Shown here piece by piece: positions 1 through 7,314 of a DNA stretch of 64,000 nt. The notes below the pieces were generated by a model that saw nothing but the letters and a program-made list of their open reading frames with translations, had not been told where the DNA came from and searched no databases. A program made the translations under genes and the position numbers. The stretch is from Streptomyces triticagri. Its GTDB lineage: Bacteria; Actinomycetota; Actinomycetes; Streptomycetales; Streptomycetaceae. The stretch lies in NCBI RefSeq assembly GCF_003429565.1, contig NZ_QUAK01000239.1, positions 1 through 64,000 of the forward strand. Reading direction: 5' to 3'. The stretch's first letter is position 1, and each line of letters begins with the position of its first letter.

Positions 1-2
1 CC

Positions 3-722
3 CCCACGCTCGTGACGCCTCCGCAGCAGCCCGCGCCCGTGGCGCCTGCGCCGCCGCAGGCGCCGGCCGCCCCGGCGGCGCCCGTACGCCTCACCAAGGT
101 CACGCTGACCAAGGAGGCGCCCTCGATCTCCCTCGCCAAGCAGGGCGGCAGCTCGGGCGCGATGCGGGTCAACCTCAACTGGCAGGTGCGCAAGCAGTTC
201 AAGGGCTGGGGCGCCAAACTCGGCCGTGCCGTCGCGATGCACGCCGACCTCGACCTCGACCTGTGCGCGCTCTTCGAGCTCACGGACGGCCGCAAGGGCG
301 TCGTCCAGGCCCTCGGCAACGCCTTCGGCGCCCTCCACCAGCCGCCGTTCATCCACCTCGACGGCGACGACCGCACCGGCGCCGTCGACACCGGTGAGAA
401 CCTCACCATCAACCTCGACCAGAAGCACCAACTGCGCCGCGTCCTGATCTTCGTGACCATCTACGAGGGCGCCCGCAGCTTCGCCGACCTGAACGCCACG
501 GTGACACTCCAGCCGCAGCACGGCGCCCCCGTCGAGTTCCACCTCGACGAGTGCACCGTCCCGTCCAATGTCTGCGCGCTGGCCCTGATCACCAACCAGA
601 ACGGCGAACTGGTCGTCAACAGGGAGGCCCGCTACCTCGTCCCCGAGCGCGGTGTCAGCCCCCAGCGCACCGTCGACTACGCGTACGGCTGGGGCATGAA
701 CTGGACCCCGGGCCGCAAGTAG
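3..722 (+). CDS. TerD-family (tellurium-resistance/stress-type) protein, 5' end probably outside window
   Basis: The reading frame is open from the window edge. An internal GTG at 12 has no visible ribosome-binding site, so the true start probably lies upstream. The visible part begins with a Pro/Ala-rich linker of about 25 residues, followed by one TerD-like domain with the Gly/Asp-rich stretch around GDDRTGAVDTGENLTI that in this family forms the calcium-binding region. TerD proteins are cytoplasmic stress-associated proteins linked to tellurite and phage resistance phenotypes; the molecular activity is not settled. The proline-rich lead suggests a linker joining an earlier domain. It ends 17 bases before the convergent glycosyltransferase gene. 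The family call is fairly secure; the function of this copy is unknown. Confidence 0.75.
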   Translation, partial: PTLVTPPQQPAPVAPAPPQAPAAPAAPVRLTKVTLTKEAPSISLAKQGGSSGAMRVNLNWQVRKQFKGWGAKLGRAVAMHADLDLDLCALFELTDGRKGVVQALGNAFGALHQPPFIHLDGDDRTGAVDTGENLTINLDQKHQLRRVLIFVTIYEGARSFADLNATVTLQPQHGAPVEFHLDECTVPSNVCALALITNQNGELVVNREARYLVPERGVSPQRTVDYAYGWGMNWTPGRK

Positions 723-739
723 CGCTCACAGCACGGCAG

Positions 740-1990
740 TCACGGGTGGGGTGCCGCCCCGGCTCGTTCGGGGCGCGGATAGGTGCGTCCCTTCCAGGCG
801 GCACCCCTGCCCCGGTAGTGCTGGACCGCGGAATCCACGGTCATCAGGAGATACAGCAGGGCTGTCCCCGGCAGCAGCGGTGCGAGCCATGGGGACAGCC
901 GGTAGTAGCGCAGCATCGGCAGATACGTCAGCGTCATCACCAGCCAGGCGGTCCCGCCCAGAGCCGCCGCCATGGCGTCGCCGGACAGCAGCCCGGCCCA
1001 CAGGGCCACCGGCGGCACCACGTACACCAGGACCAGACCCGCGATCGTGCCGAGCAGCAGCAGCGGGTTGTGCCGCAACTGGGCGTACGCACTGCGCGAC
1101 ACCATCCGCCACAGGTCGCCGAGGCGCGGATACGGCCGCACGCTGTCCACCCCGTCCGCGAGCCCCAGCCAGATCCGCCCACCACGGCGCTTGACCGTCC
1201 GGGCGAGCGCCACGTCGTCGATGACCGCCTGCCGGATCGCGGCGGGCACGTCGGCCCGTACCGCCGTGCCGGTGCGCAGCAGTACACAGCCGCCGGCCGC
1301 GGCCGCGGTACGCGCGCGTGGCCGGCGCACCCGGCGGAACGGGTAGAGCTGCGCGAAGAAGTACACGAACGCCGGGACCACCAGCCGTTCCCAGGCACTG
1401 GCCACCCGCAGCCGGGCCATCAGGGACACCAGGTCGTGGCCGCCGCCCTCCGCGGCCGCGACCAACTTCCGCAGGCTGTCCGGGGCGTGTGCGATGTCGG
1501 CGTCGGTGAGCAGCAGGAAATCGGGGCCGCTGTCCGTGGTCCCCGAACCGTCGTCCACGCGCGCGTGGACGCTGGTCTGCGATGCGCGGTGGTCGTCGTC
1601 CACGCGCGCGTGAGCCATTCCGTGGCGTACGGCCCAGAGCTTGCCCGTCCACCCGGCCGGAGGCTCGCCCGGCGTCGTCACCGTGAGCGGGAGGCCTCCG
1701 TGCGCCGCGGACAGTTCACGCGCGATCCGGCCCGTGCCGTCGGAGCTCCCGTCGTCCACGAGGACGATCTCGGCCCGCCCGGGATAGTCCTGGGCGAGCA
1801 ACGACGGCAGGCTCGACGGCAGCACCGCCGCCTCGTCGCGAGCGGGCACCACGATCCGCACGGACGGCCACACCGAGGGCTCACGACCGGCCGGCAGGCG
1901 TACATCGGTGCGCCAGAAGAAGCCCTGGCCGAGCAGCAGCCAGAGCCAGGCGGCGAGCGAGGCCGATGCGGTCCATCCGAGGGCGCCCAT
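740..1990 (-). CDS. HpnB-like family 2 glycosyltransferase, membrane-anchored
   Basis: The 416-residue protein has an N-terminal membrane helix, then a GT2 domain (RIVVPARDEA, VLVDDGSSDGTG, the metal-binding LLLTDADI and an IDDVAL acid motif) and three C-terminal membrane helices. The WAVRHG segment before the DxD motif and the overall design resemble the hopene-associated glycosyltransferase HpnB group. These are thought to transfer sugar to a lipid acceptor at the inner face of the membrane. No squalene-hopene cyclase or other hopanoid gene lies nearby, so the acceptor is uncertain. Between WAVRHG and the DxD motif lies an apparent extra stretch of about 24 residues built from a repeated HARVDD unit (see repeat). 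The ATG start at 1990 gives the membrane anchor directly. Confidence 0.75.
   Translation of the reverse strand: MGALGWTASASLAAWLWLLLGQGFFWRTDVRLPAGREPSVWPSVRIVVPARDEAAVLPSSLPSLLAQDYPGRAEIVLVDDGSSDGTGRIARELSAAHGGLPLTVTTPGEPPAGWTGKLWAVRHGMAHARVDDDHRASQTSVHARVDDGSGTTDSGPDFLLLTDADIAHAPDSLRKLVAAAEGGGHDLVSLMARLRVASAWERLVVPAFVYFFAQLYPFRRVRRPRARTAAAAGGCVLLRTGTAVRADVPAAIRQAVIDDVALARTVKRRGGRIWLGLADGVDSVRPYPRLGDLWRMVSRSAYAQLRHNPLLLLGTIAGLVLVYVVPPVALWAGLLSGDAMAAALGGTAWLVMTLTYLPMLRYYRLSPWLAPLLPGTALLYLLMTVDSAVQHYRGRGAAWKGRTYPRPERAGAAPHP
1549..1612. repeat. 19-bp direct repeat with an 18-bp perfect palindrome, inside the glycosyltransferase gene
   Basis: CGTCGTCCACGCGCGCGTG occurs at 1549-1567 and again at 1594-1612. 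The copies are 45 bases apart, so the reading frame is kept. The first copy overlaps the perfect 18-base palindrome GTCCACGCGCGCGTGGAC at 1553-1570. On the gene's strand each copy encodes HARVDD. The repeat sits exactly where the protein seems longer than its relatives, which suggests a slippage-type or small-element insertion tolerated in frame. Confidence 0.7.
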
Positions 1991-2048
1991 GCCCCGGAGT
2001 GTGCCCCACGAGGCAGGCCCCGCAAGGCCGATCGACTATGGTGACCGG

Positions 2049-2840
2049 GTGAAGATCGCGCTCATCGACTCCGGAATCGGGCTTCTGCCGGCCGCCGCCG
2101 CGGTACGGCGTCTGCGACCGACGGCCGATCTCGTACTCTCCAGCGACCCCGACGGCATGCCCTGGGGACCCCGCACCGCCGAAGACCTCTCCGCGCGGGC
2201 GCTCGCCGCCGCGGAGGCGGCCGCGGCCCACGCGCCCGACGCTCTGATCGTCGCCTGCAACACGGCCTCCGTGCACGCGCTCACCGCTGTGCGCGCCCGA
2301 CTGGAACCGCAGGTGCCGGTGATCGGCACGGTGCCCGCCATCAAACCGGCCGCGGCCGGCGGCGGCCCGGTGGCGATCTGGGCGACCCCCGCGACGACGG
2401 GCAGTGACTACCAGCGCGATCTCATCGGCCGGTTCGCGACGGGCGTGGACGTCACCGAGGTCGCCTGCCCCGGACTCGCGGACGCGGTCCAGCACGCCGA
2501 CGAGGACGCCATCGACCGGGCGGTGGCCGACGCCGCCGCCCGCACCCCGCGCGACGTCCGGGCCGTGGTGCTCGGCTGCACGCACTACGAGCTGGTGGGG
2601 GAGCGCATCCGGCAGGCGGTCGCCGCCCGCGGCACCGGCCGGGGACCGCTCGTCCTGCACGCCTCGGCGGGAGCCGTCGCCGCCCAGCTGCTGCGCCGCA
2701 CCGGGATCACCGCGGAGCCCGAGCCGGGCGCCCCGGGCAGCCTGACCGTGCTGCTCAGCGGCCGGGAAGCAGCGCTTCCGGAGGCGGCCCTGACCTACGC
2801 GGAGGGCAGGCTGCTGGCCGCGGTGAGCCCGGTCCGCTGA
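2049..2840 (+). CDS. Asp/Glu racemase family protein (MurI-like)
   Basis: The 263-residue protein starts KIALIDSGIG, the phosphate/substrate loop of the glutamate racemase fold. It has both cysteines expected of cofactor-independent racemases: Cys70 in VACNTAS and Cys177 in LGCTHYEL. True MurI makes D-glutamate for peptidoglycan, but the usual DSGVGG is DSGIGL here and the protein is diverged, so a second amino-acid racemase or a hydantoin-type relative is also possible. The GTG at 2049 was chosen because the homologous sequence begins there and a TATGGT -10-like box at 2037-2042 would give a leaderless transcript. The upstream neighbour is divergent. Family call firm, substrate open. Confidence 0.8.
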   Translation: MKIALIDSGIGLLPAAAAVRRLRPTADLVLSSDPDGMPWGPRTAEDLSARALAAAEAAAAHAPDALIVACNTASVHALTAVRARLEPQVPVIGTVPAIKPAAAGGGPVAIWATPATTGSDYQRDLIGRFATGVDVTEVACPGLADAVQHADEDAIDRAVADAAARTPRDVRAVVLGCTHYELVGERIRQAVAARGTGRGPLVLHASAGAVAAQLLRRTGITAEPEPGAPGSLTVLLSGREAALPEAALTYAEGRLLAAVSPVR

Positions 2841-2880
2841 GACGCTTCCCCAGGAGGTGTCGCCCGGCCGATGACGCTCT

Positions 2881-2908
2881 GTGATCCGCTGCTTTCCCAG
2901 CGGATCAC
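2881..2908. promoter_or_regulatory. 11-bp perfect inverted repeat, candidate operator
   Basis: Arms GTGATCCGCTG (2881-2891) and CAGCGGATCAC (2898-2908) are perfect complements around a 6-base centre. The repeat lies just upstream of a TAGCCT -10-like box (2912-2917) that precedes the ATG at 2925 by 7 bases, so it covers the expected -35 region of the following gene. It could also be the terminator of the racemase-like gene, which ends 40 bases earlier. Confidence 0.55.
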
Positions 2909-2924
2909 GAGTAGCCTGCAAGGC

Positions 2925-3497
2925 ATGAGCGACCCCCACTCCGAGCGCGACGGGCACACGCCGCGGGACACCGCGGCACCCGGTGCCGAGCTCTGGTCCG
3001 GCCGCGCGACCAACCGCTACCAGTGGCTGCTCGCCACGGCCGGCGCGGCCTGCATGGCCCTCGGCATCCAGCTGGCCGTCGACTCCCCGTGGACCTCGGG
3101 CATCGCACCGCTTCTGATGTCCGTGGTGGGCTGCGTCGCCGCCGGACTCCTGATGCTCTACGGCACGCTGGCCTTCGTGCACGTGGCCGTGCGCATCGAG
3201 GAGGACTTCCTCGAGGTCCGCTGCGGACACATGGGACTGCCCCGCCGCCGGATCCTGCTCGAGCACGTCGTGGACGCCGACTTCGCGCCGCGGGTGACGC
3301 CGCGCCACTGGGGCGGCTGGGGCTATCGATGGCGCCCGGAGCGCGGCACGGCCGTGGTCGTACGCCGTGGTGAGGGACTGGTCCTCAGCCTCGGGGACGG
3401 CCGGAAGTTCACCGTGACCGTCGACGACGCGGAAGCCGCGGTGCGCGTGCTCAGGGACCGCCTGTCGGCCGGCGCGGGATCAGTGGCGGGCGCCTGA
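2925..3497 (+). CDS. Small membrane protein with PH-like domain
   Basis: The 190-residue protein has a polar N-terminus, two hydrophobic helices (about residues 33-52 and 60-82 in the ATG-2925 numbering) and a C-terminal bPH-like domain (VRIEEDFLEVRCG, then ILLEHVVDADFAP, ending in the amphipathic DAEAAVRVLRDRL helix). This arrangement is common in actinobacterial membrane proteins of unknown role. The longer frame from 2871 is open, but the ATG at 2925 fits a leaderless promoter and was preferred. A strong inverted repeat sits over its promoter. No biochemical function can be given. Confidence 0.7.
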   Translation: MSDPHSERDGHTPRDTAAPGAELWSGRATNRYQWLLATAGAACMALGIQLAVDSPWTSGIAPLLMSVVGCVAAGLLMLYGTLAFVHVAVRIEEDFLEVRCGHMGLPRRRILLEHVVDADFAPRVTPRHWGGWGYRWRPERGTAVVVRRGEGLVLSLGDGRKFTVTVDDAEAAVRVLRDRLSAGAGSVAGA

Positions 3498-3549
3498 GCG
3501 TCCGGCACGGCACCGCGTCACAGCCGCACCGCGTCCCTGCCGTACGACC

Positions 3550-4620
3550 TCACTGAGGCAGCTGCCCCGGCCGTACCGAGGGATCCGTGCGCGGCGGCAT
3601 GTCCTCGTGCAGGGGGCGGGCGGTCGAGAGCCCGACCAGCAGACCTGCGCCCGCCGTGACCGGGGTGAAGCTCAGCGCGTTGCCCACCGCGGCCACCGCC
3701 GCCAGAGCGGCCAGCGTCGCCCCGGCGGTCAGCACCAGCGGTGTCGTACGCGGCGACCGCGCGAGCGAGAGCAGGATCCAGCCGAAGGCGGCCGCGAGCA
3801 GTACCACCCCGACGACGCCCTGTTCGGCGGCCTGCTGGAGCGGTGCCGAATGCGGGCGGCCGTCCGAGTCGAGGGTCTGCCCGGCGGTCACGCTCAGTTC
3901 CCCGAAGCGCCCGGGCCCCGAACCGAGTACCGGATCCTCCTTGGCGAGATCGACCGCGTCCTGCCAGAGCAGTACCCGGTGCTGGGTGAGCGGACCCTCG
4001 AGGGAGACCGTCAGCTCGCGCGGCAGGACGTCCTCCGCCACTGCGAGGGACACCCCGGAGACCAGGGTGGTGGCCAGCGCGAGCCCGGCGAGCCCGACCA
4101 CGCGGCGCCGCATCCTGGCCGCGGCGACCGACAGCATGACGATCCCGGCACAGGCGACGAGCGCCGCCGTGGAGCCGATCGCCGCGGCCGCCGCGGTGAT
4201 CCCCATGGCGAGCAGCCGCAGCGAGGTGCGCACACCCGGCCGGTCCGTGGACCAGGCGCCGCAGCAGGCGGCACCGGTCGCGAGGATCAGCAGAGCCGCG
4301 GCGGCACCGGTGTGCCCGAGCGGTGACGTCGTGCCGGCGCCCGGCACGTCACTCGTGGCCACGGACACGGCAGCCATGATCACTCCGGCCACCGAGGCGC
4401 ACACGAAGCCCGCAGCCGGCAGCAGAGCCCCGCAGATCCGGCCGCCCGCATGGCCCGCCGCCACGGCGAGCACCGCGAGCAGCACGCCCTCCGGCCGCCC
4501 GTCGCGCGCCGTCGCCGTGACCAGCGCCCAGACCGCGCACGCCGCGAGGACGACGACGCCCGTCGCGTCGGCCGCACTGCGGTGGTCCCGTGACCCCGGT
4601 CGGGCGGCTGTTCCAGCCAT
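3550..4620 (-). CDS. O-antigen ligase-like polytopic membrane protein
   Basis: The 356-residue, strongly hydrophobic protein has about ten predicted membrane segments and one large extracytoplasmic loop in the second half. The loop contains the Wzy_C hallmarks HRVLLWQDAVDLAKEDPVLG and GPGRFGEL followed by HSAPLQQAAEQG, the region carrying the conserved Arg/His of O-antigen ligase and polymerase families. In Gram-positives such proteins are linked to polymerising or attaching surface polysaccharide. The start was set at ATG 4620 (MAGTAARPG); the longer frame to 4947 is probably non-coding because it runs into the lnt promoter. It is divergent from lnt. No polysaccharide cluster is adjacent, so the substrate is unknown. 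Confidence 0.72.
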   Translation of the reverse strand: MAGTAARPGSRDHRSAADATGVVVLAACAVWALVTATARDGRPEGVLLAVLAVAAGHAGGRICGALLPAAGFVCASVAGVIMAAVSVATSDVPGAGTTSPLGHTGAAAALLILATGAACCGAWSTDRPGVRTSLRLLAMGITAAAAAIGSTAALVACAGIVMLSVAAARMRRRVVGLAGLALATTLVSGVSLAVAEDVLPRELTVSLEGPLTQHRVLLWQDAVDLAKEDPVLGSGPGRFGELSVTAGQTLDSDGRPHSAPLQQAAEQGVVGVVLLAAAFGWILLSLARSPRTTPLVLTAGATLAALAAVAAVGNALSFTPVTAGAGLLVGLSTARPLHEDMPPRTDPSVRPGQLPQ

Positions 4621-4836
4621 CCCGTCGTCCCCCCGTCCGCCCCTGAACTGTGACGGGCCCCGCGCAACCTGGCCGGAATCCGGCCCTGCGCTGGGACTGA
4701 CGCACACGGTAACGGCTCGGACACCGGTTTGTGCAGGAGTTGCGCAGGAACGTTGCTGCTGAAGTGCGCACCGGGACGCTGTGCGCTCGGCGGGAAGCGC
4801 TGTGTGACCGTCGGCGGCTGCTCCGTCGAATCGCCG

Positions 4837-4842
4837 TACACT
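4837..4842 (+). promoter_or_regulatory. -10 box of a leaderless lnt transcript
   Basis: TACACT lies 7 bases before the GTG at 4850 and there is no purine-rich ribosome site, a layout typical of leaderless actinobacterial genes. It is inferred from spacing alone. Confidence 0.5.
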
Positions 4843-4849
4843 CCCGAAC

Positions 4850-6469
4850 GTGACAGCCACCACGACCTCGACGAACGAGCCGGACCAGGCCGCCGAGACC
4901 CCGGCCCCCGCCTCGCGCGGCAGGCGCCTGATGCGCCGCCTGCTCACCCCGGCCGCGGCCGCGCTCAGTGGCGTGCTGCTCTACGTCAGCTTCCCGCCCC
5001 GCACCCTGGGGTGGCTCGCTCTGCCGGCCTTCGCCGGGCTCGCCTGGTGTCTGCGCGGGCGTGGCCTGAAGGCATCGCTCGGCCTCGGGTATCTCTTCGG
5101 GCTGGGGTTTCTGTTGCCGTTGCTGGTGTGGACGGGGGTGGAGCTCGGTCCCGCGCCGTGGCTCGCGCTCGTCGCCGCCGAGGCTCTTCTCGTCGCACTC
5201 ACGGCGACGGGCATGGCGCTGGTCTCCCGGCTGCCGGCCTGGCCCCTGTGGGCGGCGGCGGTCTGGGTGGCGGGTGAGGCGGTACGCGCCCGCGTCCCGT
5301 TCAGCGGATTCCCCTGGGGGAAGGTGGCCTTCGGCCAGGCGGACGGCGCCTTTCTCCCCCTCGCCGCGCTCGGCGGTACCCCCGTGCTCGGCTTCGCCAT
5401 CGTGCTGTGCGGGTTCGGCTTGTACGAGACAGCACGTGTCGTCCTTGTCCGGCGTCGTACCGGCACCCTGCCCCGTGCAGCGGGGGCCTTGGCTCTGACG
5501 GCCCTTGTCGTGCCCTTGGCCGCCGCCTTCGCGGCCCGCCCGCTGGTCACTGCGGAGGCGGAGAACGGCACCGCGACCGTGGCCGTCGTCCAGGGCAACG
5601 TGCCGAGGTCGGGCCTCGACTTCAACGCTCAGCGACAGGCCGTGCTCAACCACCATGTACGAGAGACCGAGCGGCTTGCCGCGCGGGTGAAGGCGGGCGA
5701 GGTGGACCAGCCCGAGTTCGTGCTCTGGCCGGAGAACTCCTCGGACATCGACCCCTTCCGCAACCCCGAGGCGGAGGACGCGATCGACCGCGCGGCGAAG
5801 GCTGTCGGCGCGCCGATCTCCATCGGCGGAGTCGTCCGGGCGGCGGACGGCCGGCTGCTCAATCAGCAGATCCTCTGGGACCCCGAGCGCGGCCCCGTGG
5901 ACACGTACGACAAGCGGCAGATCCAGCCGTTCGGCGAGTACCTCCCGATGCGCGGGCTCGTCCGCGCGCTGAACTCCGACTGGTCGGACATGGCGGGCGA
6001 CGACTTCAGCGCCGGCAGCACCCCCGGCGTCTTCACCATGGCCGGCACCAAGGTCGGCCTCGCCACCTGCTACGAGGCGGCCTTCGACTGGGCCGTACGG
6101 GACACCGTCACGCACGGCGCCCAGCTGATCTCCGTACCGAGCAACAACGCGACCTTCGACCGCAGCGAGATGACCTACCAGCAGCTGGCCATGTCGCGCG
6201 TCCGCGCCGTGGAGCACAGCCGCTCGGTGACCGTCCCGGTGACCAGCGGGGTGAGCGCGGTGATCAAGCCCGACGGCACCATCGCGCAGCGCACCACCTG
6301 GTTCACCGCGGACACCCTGGTCGACGAGGTGCCGCTGCGTACGTCGAAGACCCCGGCCACGAAGATGGGCCCGGCCCCCGAGTACGCCCTGCTCGCCGTC
6401 GCGCTGATCGGACTCGTATGGGCAGGCGCGGGCGCCGTGCGCAACAGGCGGGGCCACCCGGCTGGTTAG
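4850..6469 (+). CDS. lnt: Apolipoprotein N-acyltransferase
   Basis: Lnt moves an acyl chain from phospholipid to the N-terminal cysteine of diacylated lipoproteins at the outer face of the membrane. The 539-residue protein has a cytoplasmic N-tail, six to seven membrane helices (to about residue 235), a periplasm-type nitrilase domain and a final anchor helix. The nitrilase triad is visible: Glu295 in LWPENSS, Lys355 in YDKRQIQPFGEYLP and Cys407 in ATCYEAAFD. Length and architecture match the family. Streptomycetes often carry two Lnt genes; this could be either. The Nudix gene follows 9 bases later on the same strand. Confident call. Confidence 0.93.
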   Translation: MTATTTSTNEPDQAAETPAPASRGRRLMRRLLTPAAAALSGVLLYVSFPPRTLGWLALPAFAGLAWCLRGRGLKASLGLGYLFGLGFLLPLLVWTGVELGPAPWLALVAAEALLVALTATGMALVSRLPAWPLWAAAVWVAGEAVRARVPFSGFPWGKVAFGQADGAFLPLAALGGTPVLGFAIVLCGFGLYETARVVLVRRRTGTLPRAAGALALTALVVPLAAAFAARPLVTAEAENGTATVAVVQGNVPRSGLDFNAQRQAVLNHHVRETERLAARVKAGEVDQPEFVLWPENSSDIDPFRNPEAEDAIDRAAKAVGAPISIGGVVRAADGRLLNQQILWDPERGPVDTYDKRQIQPFGEYLPMRGLVRALNSDWSDMAGDDFSAGSTPGVFTMAGTKVGLATCYEAAFDWAVRDTVTHGAQLISVPSNNATFDRSEMTYQQLAMSRVRAVEHSRSVTVPVTSGVSAVIKPDGTIAQRTTWFTADTLVDEVPLRTSKTPATKMGPAPEYALLAVALIGLVWAGAGAVRNRRGHPAG

Positions 6470-6478
6470 GGTCGGGGT

Positions 6479-6952
6479 ATGGCAACCCCTGATTTCATTC
6501 GTGCCGTGCGGGAGACCGCCGGGCACCAGCTCCTCTCCCTGCCCGGCGTCACCGCGATCGTCTTCGACGACGAGGGCCGGGTGCTGCTCGGCCGGCGCAG
6601 CGACACCGGGCGGTGGGCGGTCATCGGCGGCATCCCCGAACCGGGCGAACAGCCGGCGGTCTGCGCGGTCCGTGAGGTCTACGAGGAGACGGCCGTACGG
6701 TGCGTCGTCGAGCGGGTGGTGCTGGTCGAGGCGCGTCCGCCGATCCAGTACGCCAACGGCGACATCTGCCAGTTCATGGACATCACCATGCGCTGCCGGG
6801 CCGTGGGCGGTGAGGCCCGGGTGAACGACGACGAGTCGCTGGAAGTGGGCTGGTTCAGGCTCGACGCGCTTCCGGAACTCGAGGACTTCGGGGTGTTCCG
6901 CATCAAGCAGGCGGCGAACGACGCACCCACCTGGTTCGCGCCGGGAGAGTAG
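6479..6952 (+). CDS. Nudix hydrolase
   Basis: The 157-residue protein carries a complete Nudix box: Gly-x5-Glu-x7-Arg-Glu-Val-Tyr-Glu-Glu starting at GIPEPGE and ending REVYEET. It coordinates the metal that hydrolyses nucleoside diphosphate-linked compounds. The N-terminal FIRAVRETAGHQLLSLPGV lead is frequent in actinobacterial Nudix proteins whose substrate is unknown. The start ATG 6479 follows the lnt stop closely, and a TAGGGT -10-like box overlaps that stop, so it may be transcribed both with lnt and alone. A strong hairpin terminator follows. Substrate not assignable from sequence. Confidence 0.88.
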   Translation: MATPDFIRAVRETAGHQLLSLPGVTAIVFDDEGRVLLGRRSDTGRWAVIGGIPEPGEQPAVCAVREVYEETAVRCVVERVVLVEARPPIQYANGDICQFMDITMRCRAVGGEARVNDDESLEVGWFRLDALPELEDFGVFRIKQAANDAPTWFAPGE

Positions 6953-6976
6953 CCGCCGCATCGGCGGACGTGCGGA

Positions 6977-7012
6977 ATCGGGGCCCGGGCGGGCGAACGC
7001 CCGGGCCCCGAT
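6977..7012 (+). terminator. Strong hairpin terminator after the Nudix gene
   Basis: A 15-base arm at 6977-6991 (ATCGGGGCCCGGGCG) pairs perfectly with 6998-7012 across a GGCGAA loop. There is no T-run, as is usual in Streptomyces terminators. It separates the lnt/Nudix pair from the riboswitch region. Confidence 0.8.
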
Positions 7013-7094
7013 GGTGTGTCGGAGGCGCGTGGTAGCGTGACCGGGCCAGTCGAACTCATGCTCGTCCGCCCGCTGAACTGCGGCGATACGGACG

Positions 7095-7240
7095 ATCACG
7101 GGTCAGGGAATCCGGTGCGAATCCGGAACTGACGCGCAGCGGTGAGGGCGACGGGAGCGGCATCGGCCACTGGACACGCAGCGCGTTCGGGAAGGCGCCG
7201 CGCCCCGGACGACCCCGAGTCCGAAGACCTGCTGGCACCC
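7095..7240 (+). promoter_or_regulatory. Cobalamin riboswitch (B12 element)
   Basis: The leader shows the conserved cobalamin-riboswitch blocks in order: GGGAATCCGGTGCGAATCCG (7106-7125), CTGACGCGCAGCGGTGAGGG, GCCACTGG, CGGGAAGGCG, then GAGTCCGAAGACCTGC ending near 7232. P1 can form between GGGTC at 7100-7104 and GACCT at 7226-7230. A downstream hairpin, CCTCCG (7239-7244) with CGGAGG (7258-7263), may be part of the expression platform. It lies directly in front of the substrate-binding-protein gene, so B12 sufficiency should shut off the importer operon. Confidence 0.92.
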
Positions 7241-7314
7241 TCCGTGGGCTCCGGCCGCGGAGGATCCCGTACGACCGGGCTCCGCGTATGAGCCCTCGAC
7301 ACCGAGGATGTTCC

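Noticed and set aside
1549..1612. Insertion-sequence footprint in the glycosyltransferase
   Set aside because: No target duplication pair with terminal inverted repeats and no transposase; a slippage-type repeat is simpler.
551..2044. Long plus-strand open frame of 497 codons over the glycosyltransferase gene
   Set aside because: Antisense shadow of a GC-rich gene; composition is Arg/Pro/Gly biased with no domain.
4349..7099. 916-codon minus-strand open frame across lnt and the Nudix gene
   Set aside because: Crosses two real plus-strand genes with clear catalytic motifs; no protein signature of its own.
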